A stretch of DNA of 64,000 nucleotides from Megamerina dolium (GCA_963854835.1 OY978526.1:38292501-38356500), one strand, 5' to 3'. Shown: positions 33,300 through 45,115, counted from the stretch's first letter. Notes: generated by a model not told the origin, from the letters alone. Made by a program: numbers and translations.

Positions 33300-33950
33300 T
33301 GAATTGTATCCTTCACGCTACGGCAAGATACATGTCCCCCCCTTAAAACTAATGGCCAATCAGTTCTACAATGTTCCTCAACAAAGTACTTGAGTATTTA
33401 CCTCGACAGAAGGCTGACCTGGAAAAATCACATAGAGGCAAAGAAAACTCAGATCCAGCTTAAAATTAATCAGTTGTGGTGGCTGTTACACAAAAGATCA
33501 AAGTTGAATCTCGAATACAAAGTGCTATTATATAAAGCAATCCTGAAGCCAATCTGGACTTATGGTATTCAGTTTTGGGGCACCGCATCTCCCTCAAATA
33601 TCGAAAAATTTCAGCGAATACAATCCAAGTGTCTGCGAATTATTGTAAACGCGCCTTGGTATATGAGGAACGTTAACATCCATCGAGATTTAAATGTACC
33701 CACAATTTCAAAAATTACACAATCATCCGAATCCCCTTGCTAGGCAATTGTTGCTGAGCACGGGGCATCGTCGATTAAAAAGAAAAGACACACTGAATGT
33801 GCTGTGAAAACACTATACCTCGCGACTTAACAAATTGTGATGGAACAACGGGAATATCACATAATTTTAGTTAGTTTGTAAGATTTGAATACATATTGTT
33901 AGTTTCTAAGTATTTTAGAAAGATCCAAAATAAGGCTTATTTAACAAAAG
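33300..33950 (+). mobile_element. Jockey-clade LINE, 5'-truncated 3' end
   Basis: 33390-33743 encodes the C-terminal end of a Jockey-type reverse transcriptase protein (LDRRLTWKNHI, ILKPIWTYGIQFWGTASPSN, APWYMRNVNIHRDL). A frameshift follows, then the characteristic end LSTGHRRLKRKDTLNVL around 33745-33800. An A-rich 3' end lies near 33950. Confidence 0.82.
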
Positions 33951-34664
33951 AAAAAAGTATGTGTTCACTAGAGTTTTTTATAAGTCTTCAATGGAAAATT
34001 TAATAAATAAAATAATATTCTAGTAAATTGCCATTACTCATATTTGCTGACAGGCAATAACTTTGAGTGCCCGAGTAATTGATAAATGTATTTATTTAGA
34101 GAATTTTACAATAATTCATTACTTGAGCCTGTTCTTTAAAACCTGCATAACTGTTGTAAGATTTGCTACAAAATATGATGCATAAACCTCTCATTTTGAA
34201 AATACTCAAAATGCTTTTTAATTGTGAATGATACTTTCGTAGAAGGAAGATTTTTTCGATAAAGAAAAAACAAAATGATAATAGACCTACATCATCAATT
34301 CCTGGGTAATCAATCAATCTTTAGCACATTCGCCGAATTTTATTTTTTAGCATAAGTTTTAAAATGTATATAAAATCTACAAAAAATTCATCGATTGGTT
34401 TGACAACTTTGTATTTGGTAAAAATATATGGCACGATCATTGCTGCTGTCAATAAAGCGGTTTGAAATTTTCATTCAATTTATAATACATTTATTTTAAA
34501 TCGTAAAAAATTGTAATATATGATGGAACTAATAAAATTATCTGTCAAACGGATGTAGAATAAATTAAATCGGACTAGTAGAACCCGAGATATTACGATT
34601 TAAGTAACACGGAAATTGAACAAAATATTGTCTGCATGCCCTCTCTCTCAGAGGACACATTTAG
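33951..34664. other. Spacer, no gene seen
   Basis: AT-rich text without coding or repeat signals that I recognise. Confidence 0.5.
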
Positions 34665-35003
34665 GCCAGAGAGGCCCATTGTGGTAACATCGAGCTTCTC
34701 TTCCAATACTGTTGTGCGTGTTAAATTTGGACATCATTGGAAGGGACCTACTTATATAAGTCGGTTCCGAACGGCAGAACCCTTGTGACATCACTTTAAC
34801 TTAGTTTTATCACAGAACTGTTTTAAGAAGCATTTTTGGCAAATTGTTACTGCCGGAAAAATTGCCAATTTCTGCCGGCAGGTGGGTACCGTTCGAAAGA
34901 AAAATCTTTTCGATATTAGATTTTGTTAAACTTCAGCCGGGGATTGAACCCACGATCTACAGATCAGAATGCCAACGCACTAACCACTGTGCTATTGCAC
35001 CCA
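34665..35003 (-). mobile_element. tRNA-derived SINE, copy 4 (diverged)
   Basis: Same body and tRNA-like head as the other three copies, with many substitutions (B box read on the - strand as GGTTCAATCCC, A box as TAGCACAGTGG). I cannot see a clear target duplication, so this is probably the oldest copy. Confidence 0.8.
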
Positions 35004-36426
35004 CAAAAAAATTCCGATACAAGTGTAAACTTATTTTAATACGTAAAGAATTTTTAAAAAGATGTTTAGCCGAGCCTGAGGCTTCAAATCCTGAAAGTTG
35101 TGTTAGTTCTATTGCTTTTCTCTTCCATCGCGTGTGATGTATATATATAATATGAATGTAGGAATGTATTAAAGTTTATCTTGATTTCAGTGCACTTTCT
35201 TTTTCGAAAATATGGATTTTGATTCTCGATTTGATTTCAAACACATTTGATATAATGTCGCAATGAAATTAGACAAAATTTACAACTTTTTCGCACATTA
35301 AAAAAAAGTTCGACATTAATGCAAACGTTTATCGACCTGGATATATAAGTGGTATCCCTTGCATGTTTACCCCATTGTATAATTTCGATTCGTATTCGTC
35401 AATATCACAACAGGACGGAAACCGTCCGGACATTCCCGAAACCACTATTGGATTATTTTCGTCGTTAAGGCACTTGCTATTCGATTTATCCGTCTTATTC
35501 ATATTCGATTTGCCACTTTAATATATTCTATGTGAGTAATGTATTTAAAGGAACGTCTCCTTGATTGATTTATACAAGAATATTGTTTATTCACTTTTCT
35601 AGCGTCACGAATAAATAGCCCAACAGCTCGAAACGCGCGAATAGTTATATCTGCGGTACACACTATTTATATATATAATATTACAGCCTATTGCAATTCC
35701 AATTTTTGAACGAATTCATATGATTAGGTAATTGTTATGTAAATAATTTAATATTTTTACCGAATGTTTATATGTACCTTTGCACTATGGTCTTCAACTA
35801 GGGATGGCAAAAACATGTTTTTAATATTCGCAATTAATTGTAATTATTGTAAAATATAAATGTTCATTCTTTTTTTTTAATAGTAATATTTATCTCCACA
35901 ATATTCCTTTCATAAAAAGTGTAAATTAATATAATATGAGGTTTGTACTACGACCTAATTGTGTATTGTGCCCTCTTCTCTTCCCACAACCCTTCTGTTA
36001 TGCTTACTGCACCGGAGAAGTTCAAAGGCCACATTAGGCTTATGTTCCTCTATTGTCTCTTGGAAATGGCATCACATTCTACTAGAAGATGGAGAGGTGT
36101 CTCTATGGCGGGGTCACAGACACGGTTACAAAACCTTAAATTCTCCTTTGGGAGATTGATTAGAAGCTGGAATCTTAACAAACTGAAAAATCAAATCATA
36201 TTTGTGTGAAATTTACCTTAACTATTGTAAAATAAAATTAGGATTAATATTATCAATAATAATTATTTATTAGGTTCTCATCTCAATGCTTAAATGCCGT
36301 TAAACCACGTAAATGTCAAATTTTGTGAGAGAAGTGGTTTACACACATTGTGTAAGTTTGAGCAAAGATCGTAAATTGAAGCGCATGCAGAAAGCAACCC
36401 CGTTTAATGGACAACTCCTTATCTTA
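35004..36426. other. Spacer, no gene recognised
   Basis: Several open frames of 60-90 codons (for example 35943-36209, +) have no recognisable domain. I regard them as chance. Confidence 0.45.
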
Positions 36427-36428
36427 TA

Positions 36429-37031
36429 CGAGGTGCGTTCATCAAACAATTTGTATAAATGCTTAAATTTAAGCGTCTCGTAATAAATTGTTTAACCACG
36501 TTTGCACAAAGACTAATTTTGATAATCGTTTTGTTGTTAAACGTTTCCGTTTTTCGGTGGCCGTAGCACAAGCTTTTGAAAAAAGTTGCTCGGCTGGTAG
36601 TGAAGTACAATTTTTTGAACAATTTAGTTTAATTATATTTATAAAATAAATTCAATAATACAATATGGGTGTCAGGAGAAAGAGGCTTAAGATGGCTTAC
36701 TGCCAAAAATAGTTTTGAGTAGAGTTGCAATCTGTGTGAAAATTTAATTCAATTAAATTGATAAGATAAATAAAATATTACAATGTGGGTATCTTCTGAC
36801 ACATTTTGAAATTTGATGACATTCAGACCATACAACGGGCTTCGACGAGGGCACTGGAGGCAATTCCGAAAAATGAGCTGGAACACGCTTTTGAATCACT
36901 ATTAAATCGATGTAACAAGTGTATTGAATCAGGAGGAGAATATTTCGAATAAATATACCGAAAAATGAGCAAATATCGTGTTTTATTTGTGTTTTCTAGA
37001 GGCAGTCTCAATACATAATTGTCACACCTTG
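36429..37031 (+). mobile_element. Mariner-family element, internally deleted
   Basis: The ends read CGAGGTGCGTTC on the left and GTCACACCTTG on the right, imperfect inverted repeats flanked by TA on both sides (36427-36428 and 37032-37033). A piece near 36810-36950 encodes the usual C-terminal end of a mariner transposase ([18 protein letters not shown], ending GGEYFE). The remaining 600 bp cannot hold a full transposase, so this is a non-autonomous deletion derivative. Confidence 0.7.
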
Positions 37032-37074
37032 TATGTATAAACATATATGTATATAAATATAAATGTATATAATT

Positions 37075-37257
<183 letters not shown>

Positions 37258-37259
37258 TT

Positions 37260-38015
37260 CATTCGTTTTTTCGATGCCAGCTTTTCGACCTTACGACTTC
37301 ATCCAACTGAGCTAAATGTTTGGTGCTTTAAAACACTAATGATTATTCATGTTAGAAATGTGCTTATGTGGTACGAATGAGTACATAGACGGTGCGAACA
37401 GCTTTGCGCGGAGGGTTTGGGCGCCTTGTTCGCCTGTTTGCGCCTTAGCTCTCTGCTTCCCGCCAATCTATTGCATTATGTCCCTTGAGACTACCGAATT
37501 ATTCAATGAGTTCATAAGAAGAGTTAATATTGTACATTCGCTTTTATATTCCACTTATTTTTGCAAATTAGGGTCGCATCGTCCAGCAGAGATGAAATAT
37601 TACATACGAAAACCGTGCCCAATTTATTTCAAGTTCACTTGATGAAGACTGTAGAATTTGATTTTCAATCTTGGGAGTGATTATTTAAGTAGTGGTCAAG
37701 AATGTGATTCTATATATTCACAGGTTTAGGTTTTAAGCTTCTACTAATGGCGTTTCATGAAAACATTGGGATTTAGGAACACTTCGAATACCTCTTAATC
37801 TAACCTTAGATATGAGAATTTGCAATGTCTAATAGAATTTTTTTTTTCTATATAACGATATTTTATTAAATAAATAATATACTTGTGTAAATAAATTAAC
37901 TAATCAACAAAATACGTTATTTGAATTGCAACTAGTACATATAACTAACGAGCAATTTAATTCAGGTAATATATATTTCAAAAGACAATAATATTGTGTA
38001 GCTTCATTTTTTAGC
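37260..38015. other. Spacer, no gene recognised
   Basis: One 97-codon frame (37349-37642, +) has no recognisable domain. Otherwise AT-rich. Confidence 0.4.
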
Positions 38016-38017
38016 TA

Positions 38018-39668
38018 CAGTGGCTCACAGCTTATTTCGTACAGTGTATATATTTTTATGTACATGGCTGTAACATCGAAACTAAAAAACTTATCAATAA
38101 GTTTTGAATGTAGATGTCTATGTATGTGTTTAGTAAACCTAATAAGAAAACGGGGAACCCCAAAAATTGTTCTTTTTGTCATGCAAGACAGAAAAACTAT
38201 TGATCAGCTGATTTTCAGCTCACATCTTATTTCGTACACAAACTTCAATGTAAGTAAGTTTCATTCTGCCGCGCAGTTACAAAGTTTTTTTGAATTGTAT
38301 GAGTTTTTGGACCTTTTTAACTATTATAACAATTTTTATTATTATTATTTTAAATAGTTAAAGTGCTGTAAATTAAACATTTAGCGTTATGGGTCGTCGT
38401 ACAACGATGGATCAGCGTAAACTGGTAATTAACCATTTTAGGAAAGGTCAGAGTGTGCGAAAAATTGCTGAAATGACAAATTTAAGTGCCTCAACTGTCC
38501 AATACATCATTCAACGCTTCGTTCGCGAAAATCGGTTGGAGAACAAGGGCAGAGAAGCACCTAATAAGATTTTCAACGCTTCAGACGAGCGTTATATTGT
38601 ACGAAAAATTAAGAAAAATCCAAAGTTATCCGCTCCGAAGTTGGCTGCAGAGGTTCAGCGTGAAATAGGAAAATCATCCAGTGCTGAAACTGTCCGACGT
38701 GTGCTGCGCAATCATGACTTGAACGGTCGAGTAGCCCGAAAGAAACCATTCATTTCGAAAATGAATATACAACGCCGACTTGACTTCGCCAAAGAGCATA
38801 TTATTAATACTCCTGCGTTCTGGAATACCGTTATTTTCGCGGATGAGTCTAAGTTTAATATTTTTGGCTCGGACGGAATGTCATATGTTTGGCGTAAAGC
38901 GAATACCGAGCTAAACAAGGAGAACCTTAAGCCCACAGTGAAGCATGGTGGCGGTAGCGTGATGGTTTGGGCCTGTATGTCAGCAGCCGGAGTAGGTGAA
39001 TTGGTTTTTATTGAGGAAACAATGGACAAAATGAAGTACCTCGAGATTCTGAAAAACAATTTACTTCAAAGTGCAGACAAACTGGGTTTGCGGGAAGAAT
39101 TTCGGTACTACCAAGATAATGACCCAAAACATAAATCTGGGATTGTGCAATCTTGGCTTATTTGGAACTGCCCACACTTGATGTCTCCACCACCACAGTC
39201 ACCTGACATGAATGTGATTGAAAATCTTTGGTCTATTTTGGACAATAAAATAAGAACACACAAGATTTCTAATAAGCAAGACCTAAAGAAGGTACTGATG
39301 GAAGAATGGAAAAAAATCACACCAGACATCACTCAAAAATTGGTGGATTCAATGCCAAATAGACTCCAGGCTGTCATTAACGCTAAGGGATGTCAACTAA
39401 ATATTAAAATCAACTTACTTTGTTTTTAGTTTGAACTTAAAGAGACTGTACGAAATAAGCTGTGACATGAATTTTCCTATTTTTTTCTTATTTTATTTTT
39501 TTATAGTGTCAAACACTAAAATTTTGAAAAAGTAAATTTTGGAAAATAAAAAACAAACCTTCCTTTCTAAAATGGCATTTATATTTTGTTCAAATTTTTG
39601 CTATATTAGGAATTACGACTGCAGCAATTTTTAAACTGTCCCTGTACGAAATAAGCTGGGAGCCACTG
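38018..39668 (+). mobile_element. Tc1-type transposon with IR/DR ends, apparently complete
   Basis: 1,651 bp flanked by TA on both sides (38016-38017 and 39669-39670). The terminal inverted repeats are about 223 bp. Each carries two related copies of a binding-site-like motif containing CTTATTTCGTACA: outer copies at 38018-38044 and 39641-39668, inner copies at 38216-38239 and 39446-39466. This IR/DR layout is known in Tc1 elements such as Minos, Paris and Sleeping Beauty. It encloses one uninterrupted transposase gene. Confidence 0.92.
38389..39429 (+). CDS. Tc1-type transposase, intact 346 codons
   Basis: Cut-and-paste DNA transposase that binds the terminal repeats and moves the element to TA sites. 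The N-terminal third holds two helix-turn-helix regions (residues about 5-60 and 75-110; MTNLSASTVQYIIQRF is the first recognition helix). The basic GRVARKKP at about residue 118 is the usual linker or nuclear-localisation place. The catalytic DD34E triad is complete: Asp in FADESKF, Asp in YYQDNDPKH and Glu in NVIENLW. There are 34 residues between the second Asp and the Glu, and GGGSVMVWACMS lies between. Length is normal for the family (about 340). No stop or frameshift, and the start at 38389 gives MGRRTTMDQRK. It could be an active source copy. Confidence 0.95.
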   Translation: MGRRTTMDQRKLVINHFRKGQSVRKIAEMTNLSASTVQYIIQRFVRENRLENKGREAPNKIFNASDERYIVRKIKKNPKLSAPKLAAEVQREIGKSSSAETVRRVLRNHDLNGRVARKKPFISKMNIQRRLDFAKEHIINTPAFWNTVIFADESKFNIFGSDGMSYVWRKANTELNKENLKPTVKHGGGSVMVWACMSAAGVGELVFIEETMDKMKYLEILKNNLLQSADKLGLREEFRYYQDNDPKHKSGIVQSWLIWNCPHLMSPPPQSPDMNVIENLWSILDNKIRTHKISNKQDLKKVLMEEWKKITPDITQKLVDSMPNRLQAVINAKGCQLNIKINLLCF

Positions 39669-39670
39669 TA

Positions 39671-41000
39671 AATCCTCAACTCTAGCCAAAATCAAAATTA
39701 AAATCATCGTTTGTTTGTGCCATAACAAAAAAAAAACCTTGATTTTGACATTAAATAAAGAAATTAAAACGAATTATAATAACAAAAGAGTACAATATGG
39801 ACAGTAACGAAAAAGCAAACAACCTATTTTAAAATATAAAGGCATTCTATGCAAAAAATGTTGGCACTTCCGTCTAATAAACATAGATTGAACAAAAAAC
39901 GGTTATCATCAACATTCTGAAAACAAAAAAATGAAGTCATCCATTTACTTGAAACAAGCCAAGCCTAACGAAAACGAACATAGAATATCAAAATGAAAAT
40001 TAAACCAGCGCCTAATTGATTGTAAAGTTGCCCAGAAGTTTGATCAGAATGATTATGGTACCATTAGTGGAATCTTAAAACGTAACTTTTTACATGTATT
40101 TCTAAACTGTTAAAAACAAGGCTTTACTCCACCTTAATACACATTTTATATGATTTCTGAGAAGTGATGAAAGAAGCCTGATTTACTAATTTTCACTATA
40201 CGAACGTTGTTGTTGCTTATTTGTAGCATTAGTTTTATGCAAATAAACACGCAAAGATTGTAATCACGAACAAAAGTGAAACCACTAGTATTTTGAAGCC
40301 AGCCGAAGGTCAAGGCTATTTATATTCATGAACAACATACACAAGTACTGTATAGTTCTTACACGTAGCATGTATTTGGTGTTGATTGAAATTAGCATAA
40401 ATACATATTCTCAATTGATTATGGTGTTGGTCTTATGTGCATTCGTCGTAGATTGTTAGTTCAAATCCCGACCGAGACAATTTTAATAGCAAAAATGTTT
40501 TGATTTAACAAGGTTTGAAAATAAACAAGTTTTAAATTTTTTTACACGATTTTATTCCATTTAGCACGATTCAAAATCTTTTGGGCTTACATTTTTTTGG
40601 TTAAATTTAATTTTTGCGAAATATGTTCATATCACAAATTTAGGGAAATTCCCTTTTTGTGGATACAAGCATATTTACTGGTCAGAGCATTTGTAAATAG
40701 CACAAATTTAGGGGAATTCCCTTTTAGTGCATACAATCAAATTTATTTGTGACAGCAACAAGAATGTGTTAATATTTTCTGAACTATCCATGCAATCAGA
40801 CGTGTTTGCTAAAGGAATTTTTAATAGGCAAATTTGATTTTCCAACGTTACATTAAATTATATATGTGTATATATAAAAAGTTTACTCGAATATCCATCT
40901 TTTTCTTTTATTTCCACTTTTCGAGAAACAATTTTTGCATTTACTACTAATTTACACCCGAAATATGGTTGACTTTGACGAAGTACTTTGTATGTTATGA
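39671..41000. other. Spacer with two kB-like palindromes, no gene seen
   Basis: AT-rich. A partly duplicated stretch around 40630-40740 contains GGGAAATTCCC (40643-40653) and GGGGAATTCCC (40711-40721). A tRNA B-box-like text (AGTTCAAATCCCG near 40461) stands alone. No coding frame of interest. Confidence 0.5.
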
Positions 41001-41690
41001 GGGTTCTAGAAGGGATAATTGAAAGGAGGTTTTTAAGATAATTCCGAGGCTTAGTATGGGAGCTATCTAAAAAGTGGGCGTGGCTTACCTCTTTCTTGTA
41101 AATCCAATTATGTTTTCAATATTAATTCACACCTTAAATTTGGTTGTCCTACGTTGAATATTTTGCAAGTTATGGCGGTTAACATTTTTGTTTAATTTCC
41201 TCAACTTTGTATGGGAGCCCCAATAAGAAGTAGGCTTGGCACGCCCATTGTTGGCAAGGTTATTTAGTAGTATATTATAACTCTATGTACCAAATATTGT
41301 TGTCCCAAATGGTCTATTAAGTGAGTTATAGCAAATTAAAGATTTTGAAAATTCCGAGGTTAGTCGCTTTGAATGCTTGGTGTGGGCGTGGCTATTAACC
41401 GATCATACCCAATATCAATCCCCTCCGTACCTTTGGATCATAGGTTACTTATGCCAAATTTCGTCAAAATAGGTCAATATATGCTCAAGTAATCGTGCGA
41501 ACCAGCCAGGTGATAGACAGACGGACGGAGGGACGGACGGACATCGTTAAATAAAAAAGTTAAGCGACGCTGATCACGAATATATATAATTTTCTATATC
41601 TCCGGAGATTCCTTCAAGTGGTTACAAACATCTGACCGAAATGAATATACCTTGCATATTGCATTACGCAGGGTATGAAAATGGGTTGTA
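41001..41690 (-). repeat. Dispersed 'taccctgcataatgca' repeat, long copy
   Basis: The right part (41450-41685) is the reverse complement of 31135-31340. The left part has repeated blocks with 'gtgggcgtggc' and 'tatgggagc', and 'gacggacggacggac'-type text. It is non-coding. The same sort of interspersed repeat is common in fly genomes, but I cannot name the family. Confidence 0.65.
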
Positions 41691-42243
41691 CATTCAAATT
41701 TTCGAAAAATAATAAAAGCATTATTTATTTTGTTCAATTGGAATTGAATAAAAAAGGAGCGAGTGTAATTTCAAGTGTTATTTTTCATCCATTTTGTATT
41801 GGAGATACATAAGTAGGATAGAGGGAAATGTGATAAATGGGGTACCAACAAATCTATATCAATTTCGTAGGTACTGGAGATAAGGGGCAAGTATACTCGG
41901 CAGAAACTAATAAGGTTCGTAGTTACAATCCACCCTTTTAAAGGTGATTCTTGGTCAAGTATGGACATATTTGTTGATTTTCAGGTGCTTGCGGAAGTAC
42001 TATGATGAAAAAGAAACGAATGTGGAGTGCTGGGAACGTTTTATATAAAATGTCACTTTTGACATTCAATTCCAAAATGTACTTAAGGGTGGGCGTAGGC
42101 GATTCTGAAGCTTTGGCAATTAGAGATGCATGACAGATGTTTATGTGAGAGAGATGGCGGTGGGCTCATACCTTGGTTGTGTTGTACTGATGTGATTTCT
42201 GCTATTCTCTCCAATCACCGACTGCTTCTTGCTTTCTAATAAA
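41691..42243. other. Spacer, no gene seen
   Basis: No coding or repeat signal that I recognise. Confidence 0.45.
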
Positions 42244-42450
42244 TTAAAGTTGTTTTTGTTTAACCGTTTTTAAATAATGAAATAATGAATTATAAAAATA
42301 AAGATCTATTGTTGCCGATGTTTTCGGGGTTGTGTATGTTGTGCTGGTAACGTCATTTTTCGTCATCATCTTTTCCAATTCCAAATTATTGCTGTTGATA
42401 CTTGATGACAAATCTTGCTGTTGTCGCTGTTGCTGCAGATTTTCTTCCAT
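42244..42450 (-). CDS. Small Gln/Ser/Thr-rich open frame, unconfirmed
   Basis: 68 codons starting MEENLQQQRQQQDLSSS in a good fly start context (ACAAATGG). The upstream text on the - strand has CAA/CAG-rich repeats (42480-42540). It could be a first exon of an unidentified gene or chance reading through CAG/CAA repeats. I do not recognise it and see no clear splice donor. Confidence 0.2.
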   Translation of the reverse strand: MEENLQQQRQQQDLSSSINSNNLELEKMMTKNDVTSTTYTTPKTSATIDLYFYNSLFHYLKTVKQKQL

Positions 42451-42662
42451 TTGTTCTTTTTATCAATTGTTGTTGTTATTGATACGGTGATGTGACGGTG
42501 GTGCTGCTGCTACTTGTGGTTGTTGTTGTATTCACATTAGCACACTTTTTATCACCTTTAGAATTGTTAAGCCTTTCGTTGGTGGCCAATTCAAAATGTA
42601 TGTGAATCAAATTTTGAATTATTTAATTACTTTCGTTATCGAAAGAAATTAATTAACGCTTG

Positions 42663-42968
42663 TACCAGGCAAAATGCTCTCCTCATCATAACTCTAACAT
42701 TTGATAGTCGAAATGCAATGTATGCGGCCTAGCTATGCTGTATAAAGGTTGTATCATTATTGGCTCTGACTTACTCAAATCAGTTAGAATTGAAAGTTGA
42801 ATGCGTAGGTGGTAGCTGCAAACTTGTACTGTTTGAGTCGAGTTTTCCTTTGAGGCATACAATATCACGTTCTTATGCTGAAAATTCAAAGGCATCTTTC
42901 ATTTCGAATTCGTTTATTTTCAATCTCTATTTTCCTCTCAATTCATTTCATTTCAGTGTGTATGTACT
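42663..42968 (+). repeat. Left edge of tandem segmental duplication, unit B
   Basis: Partner of 385-596. It is followed directly by the hAT-like terminus at 42969; the 16 or so bases that hold the target duplication in unit A (GCATTCGT) are deleted here. Confidence 0.75.
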
Positions 42969-43410
42969 AGAGCTGTAAAAGAATTGAATCATCAAATTAT
43001 CACACTTTCCCATTCAGTAAAGAGTGGGAATTGAAAAATATCAATCCCATTCTTGGCTTAAAAATATGATGATTTGAAATACTGGAAATATGATATTATT
43101 TACTACCATGAAAAGCATAGCTACTTTGGAACAAAAGTCATGGTATTATTATGAAGGCAAATAATTCCTCTTGGCTGCGCCATATAATGTCAGAATTTGG
43201 CTTCTTATAGTGTCAAGCTAGTGTGCTTCTTGTTTCTTTTTCAACTTCCTCTTCTTCTTTTCCCAAGTGCTTGTTGCTGTTTTATTTACTTTTTCTCCTT
43301 CATTCATGAGAACTCTCCTCGATGGCTCTACCTTGTGTTATTATACAATGACAAAACCAATCAGCTGTTATTATTCACATAAAGAAACGAATTGTAGTTT
43401 ATAAATTCGT

Positions 43411-43592
43411 CAACCAATGGATTACTCGTTTTGGTGTACCGATGGAATTACACTCAGACCAAGGTCGAAATTTCGAATCAGTTATATTCCAAGAGATATG
43501 CCGTATGTTGGGTATATACAAAACTCGTACAACACCTTTGCATCCATAATCTGATGGCATGGTAGAACGATTTAACCGTATCGATTGAAGAA
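43411..43592 (+). pseudogene. Gypsy-type integrase fragment fused to LTR
   Basis: Nearly identical to 51774-51935. It retains ten bases (near 43502-43511) that are deleted in the long copy, so the integrase core reads through here (CRMLGIYKTRTTPLHPQ). It then joins directly to the middle of an LTR. This looks like the rest of a second element copy, left by recombination with deletion. Confidence 0.8.
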
Positions 43593-43803
43593 ACATCGAT
43601 ACAGAGGCATAAGTTGTAAGTACATTTAAGTGTTATTGTAAATAGTTGATTATAAGCAAGTTGATTGTACATAGAGATTATTAAATAAATTGTTGCTGTA
43701 TATGGTTGTATAAAATAAGTGTTGCAGTTATTATTAACAGAATCCAGTGATCGAACAAGGTAATTCAAATAGAATTAAACGCTCACAGAATAAAAACGTA
43801 ACA
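43593..43803 (+). repeat. Gypsy-type 5' LTR, 3' half only
   Basis: Matches 52729-52945 of the complete LTR (AGAAACATC to AAAACGTAACA). The upstream half with the promoter is missing and is replaced by an integrase fragment. Confidence 0.85.
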
Positions 43804-43805
43804 AT

Positions 43806-43823
43806 TGGTGTCAGAAGTGGGGT
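43806..43823 (+). promoter_or_regulatory. Gypsy-type primer-binding site
   Basis: TGGTGTCAGAAGTGGG lies a few bases after the LTR end, the place and TGG start expected of a tRNA primer site. The tRNA identity is not assigned. Confidence 0.65.
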
Positions 43824-43832
43824 TCTGTAAAG

Positions 43833-45115
43833 ATGATGAAAATTAACCAACTAAAAGTGGACCAGCTTAAAAAGCTGTTGGTAGAGATGAATCTATCGTC
43901 ATCAGGCGCAAAGGCGGAACTGCTGGTGAGGCTGAGGCAAGCTATGGAGGCTAAGGCAATTAATGTAGAAGAACATGAGTTCTTTGAGGAAGCCGATATA
44001 CAAGCAGTTGTGTACGCTGAGGAAGAGAGCAAGATAGATTCGAGTGGTCAACTCATGGAATTTATGAAATCCGCTTGGAATTGCGTTTGGAAATTCAAGA
44101 AGGTTCGTCTCGCCAAGAGGGCGTTCTTCGTGAATTGTGAAATTCAAGAACATTCGGCTCGACAAGAATACGGCATCGAAAATCTACAAAAAGGAATTGA
44201 GATTAAATTTCAGGAAATTTCCGGAACCATTAATGAATAAGTCACGGATCTGAAGGAACATGTAGATAACTTGGAAGATAAGTTCGAGAAATTACAGCAC
44301 GAACTCAATCAACTAAAAATAAATGGACCAGCCACATCAGTGATTCGAGATTCAAGCACAATCAAACTAAAGCCACCAACATTTGACGGAAGCACGCCAT
44401 TCAACATCTTCAAGCTTCAATTCGAGACAACCGCTTCGAAGAATCAATGGGATAATAGCGACAAGACCGCTGCTTTAATAGTCGCATTAAAAGGTAATGC
44501 TTCCGGAGTGTTACAGATGATTCCAGAGAGAGATCGTGGCAGCTATCAGTCACTGATGGACACACTCCAGCGAAAATATGGAAATGAATACAAGAGCCAA
44601 TTACATCGAGTGGAATTGAGATCGCGAGTGCAACGGAATAATGAGACCTTTCAGGAATTCGCTTCCGATATTGAGCGCTTATGTCATCTAGCATTCTCCG
44701 GTAATTCGGAAGAGTTCGTCGAAGAAATAAAAATAGAGGCGTTCATAGATGGCATACGTGATGGAGAGACAAAGCATGCCCTAGTCATATCACCCAGGAA
44801 TACTTATGCCGAAACAGTCAGTAGTGCCTTGACGTTTGAAGCCGCCAGTTTGATGTGTCGACCAATGCCACGGGTACGCCAACTAGAAACAGAAACAGCA
44901 GATCTGGTTGAAGCAGTGTGTCAGGCATTCAAATCTGTGGTGCAGCCTGAAGGAAGAACAACTGGTCGACGCGAAACAAATTTACTGGTAAGTGCTTCAT
45001 TTGCGACAAACCAGGACACATGGTGCGTGACTGCCGTCTACGACGAAAGCGATCAAGATCGAATTCTCCAGGAAGACAAAAGAAGGAGAAGGAGCTCCAC
45101 TACCACAAATCCATC
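43833..45115 (+). pseudogene. gag: Gypsy-type gag with N-terminal SAP domain
   Basis: Residues about 1-45 form a SAP-type helix-extended loop-helix (LKVDQLKKLLVEMNLSSSG), a DNA-binding module seen in some insect LTR elements. A charged helical region follows. TAA at 44238-44240 splits the frame; the same frame continues with the capsid region (LKPPTFDGSTPFNIFKLQFE, VELRSRVQRNNETFQEFASD). A frameshift near 44990 displaces the CCHC knuckle, which is visible in another frame at 44997-45040 (CFICDKPGHMVRDC). The 3' end is cut by the LINE insertion. Confidence 0.85.

Noticed and set aside
35943..36209. 88-codon + strand frame
   Set aside because: No recognisable domain and no conserved partner in the window.
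40420..40480. tRNA-like text with AGTTCAAATCCCG
   Set aside because: A single B-box-like match; no A box or acceptor pairing found.
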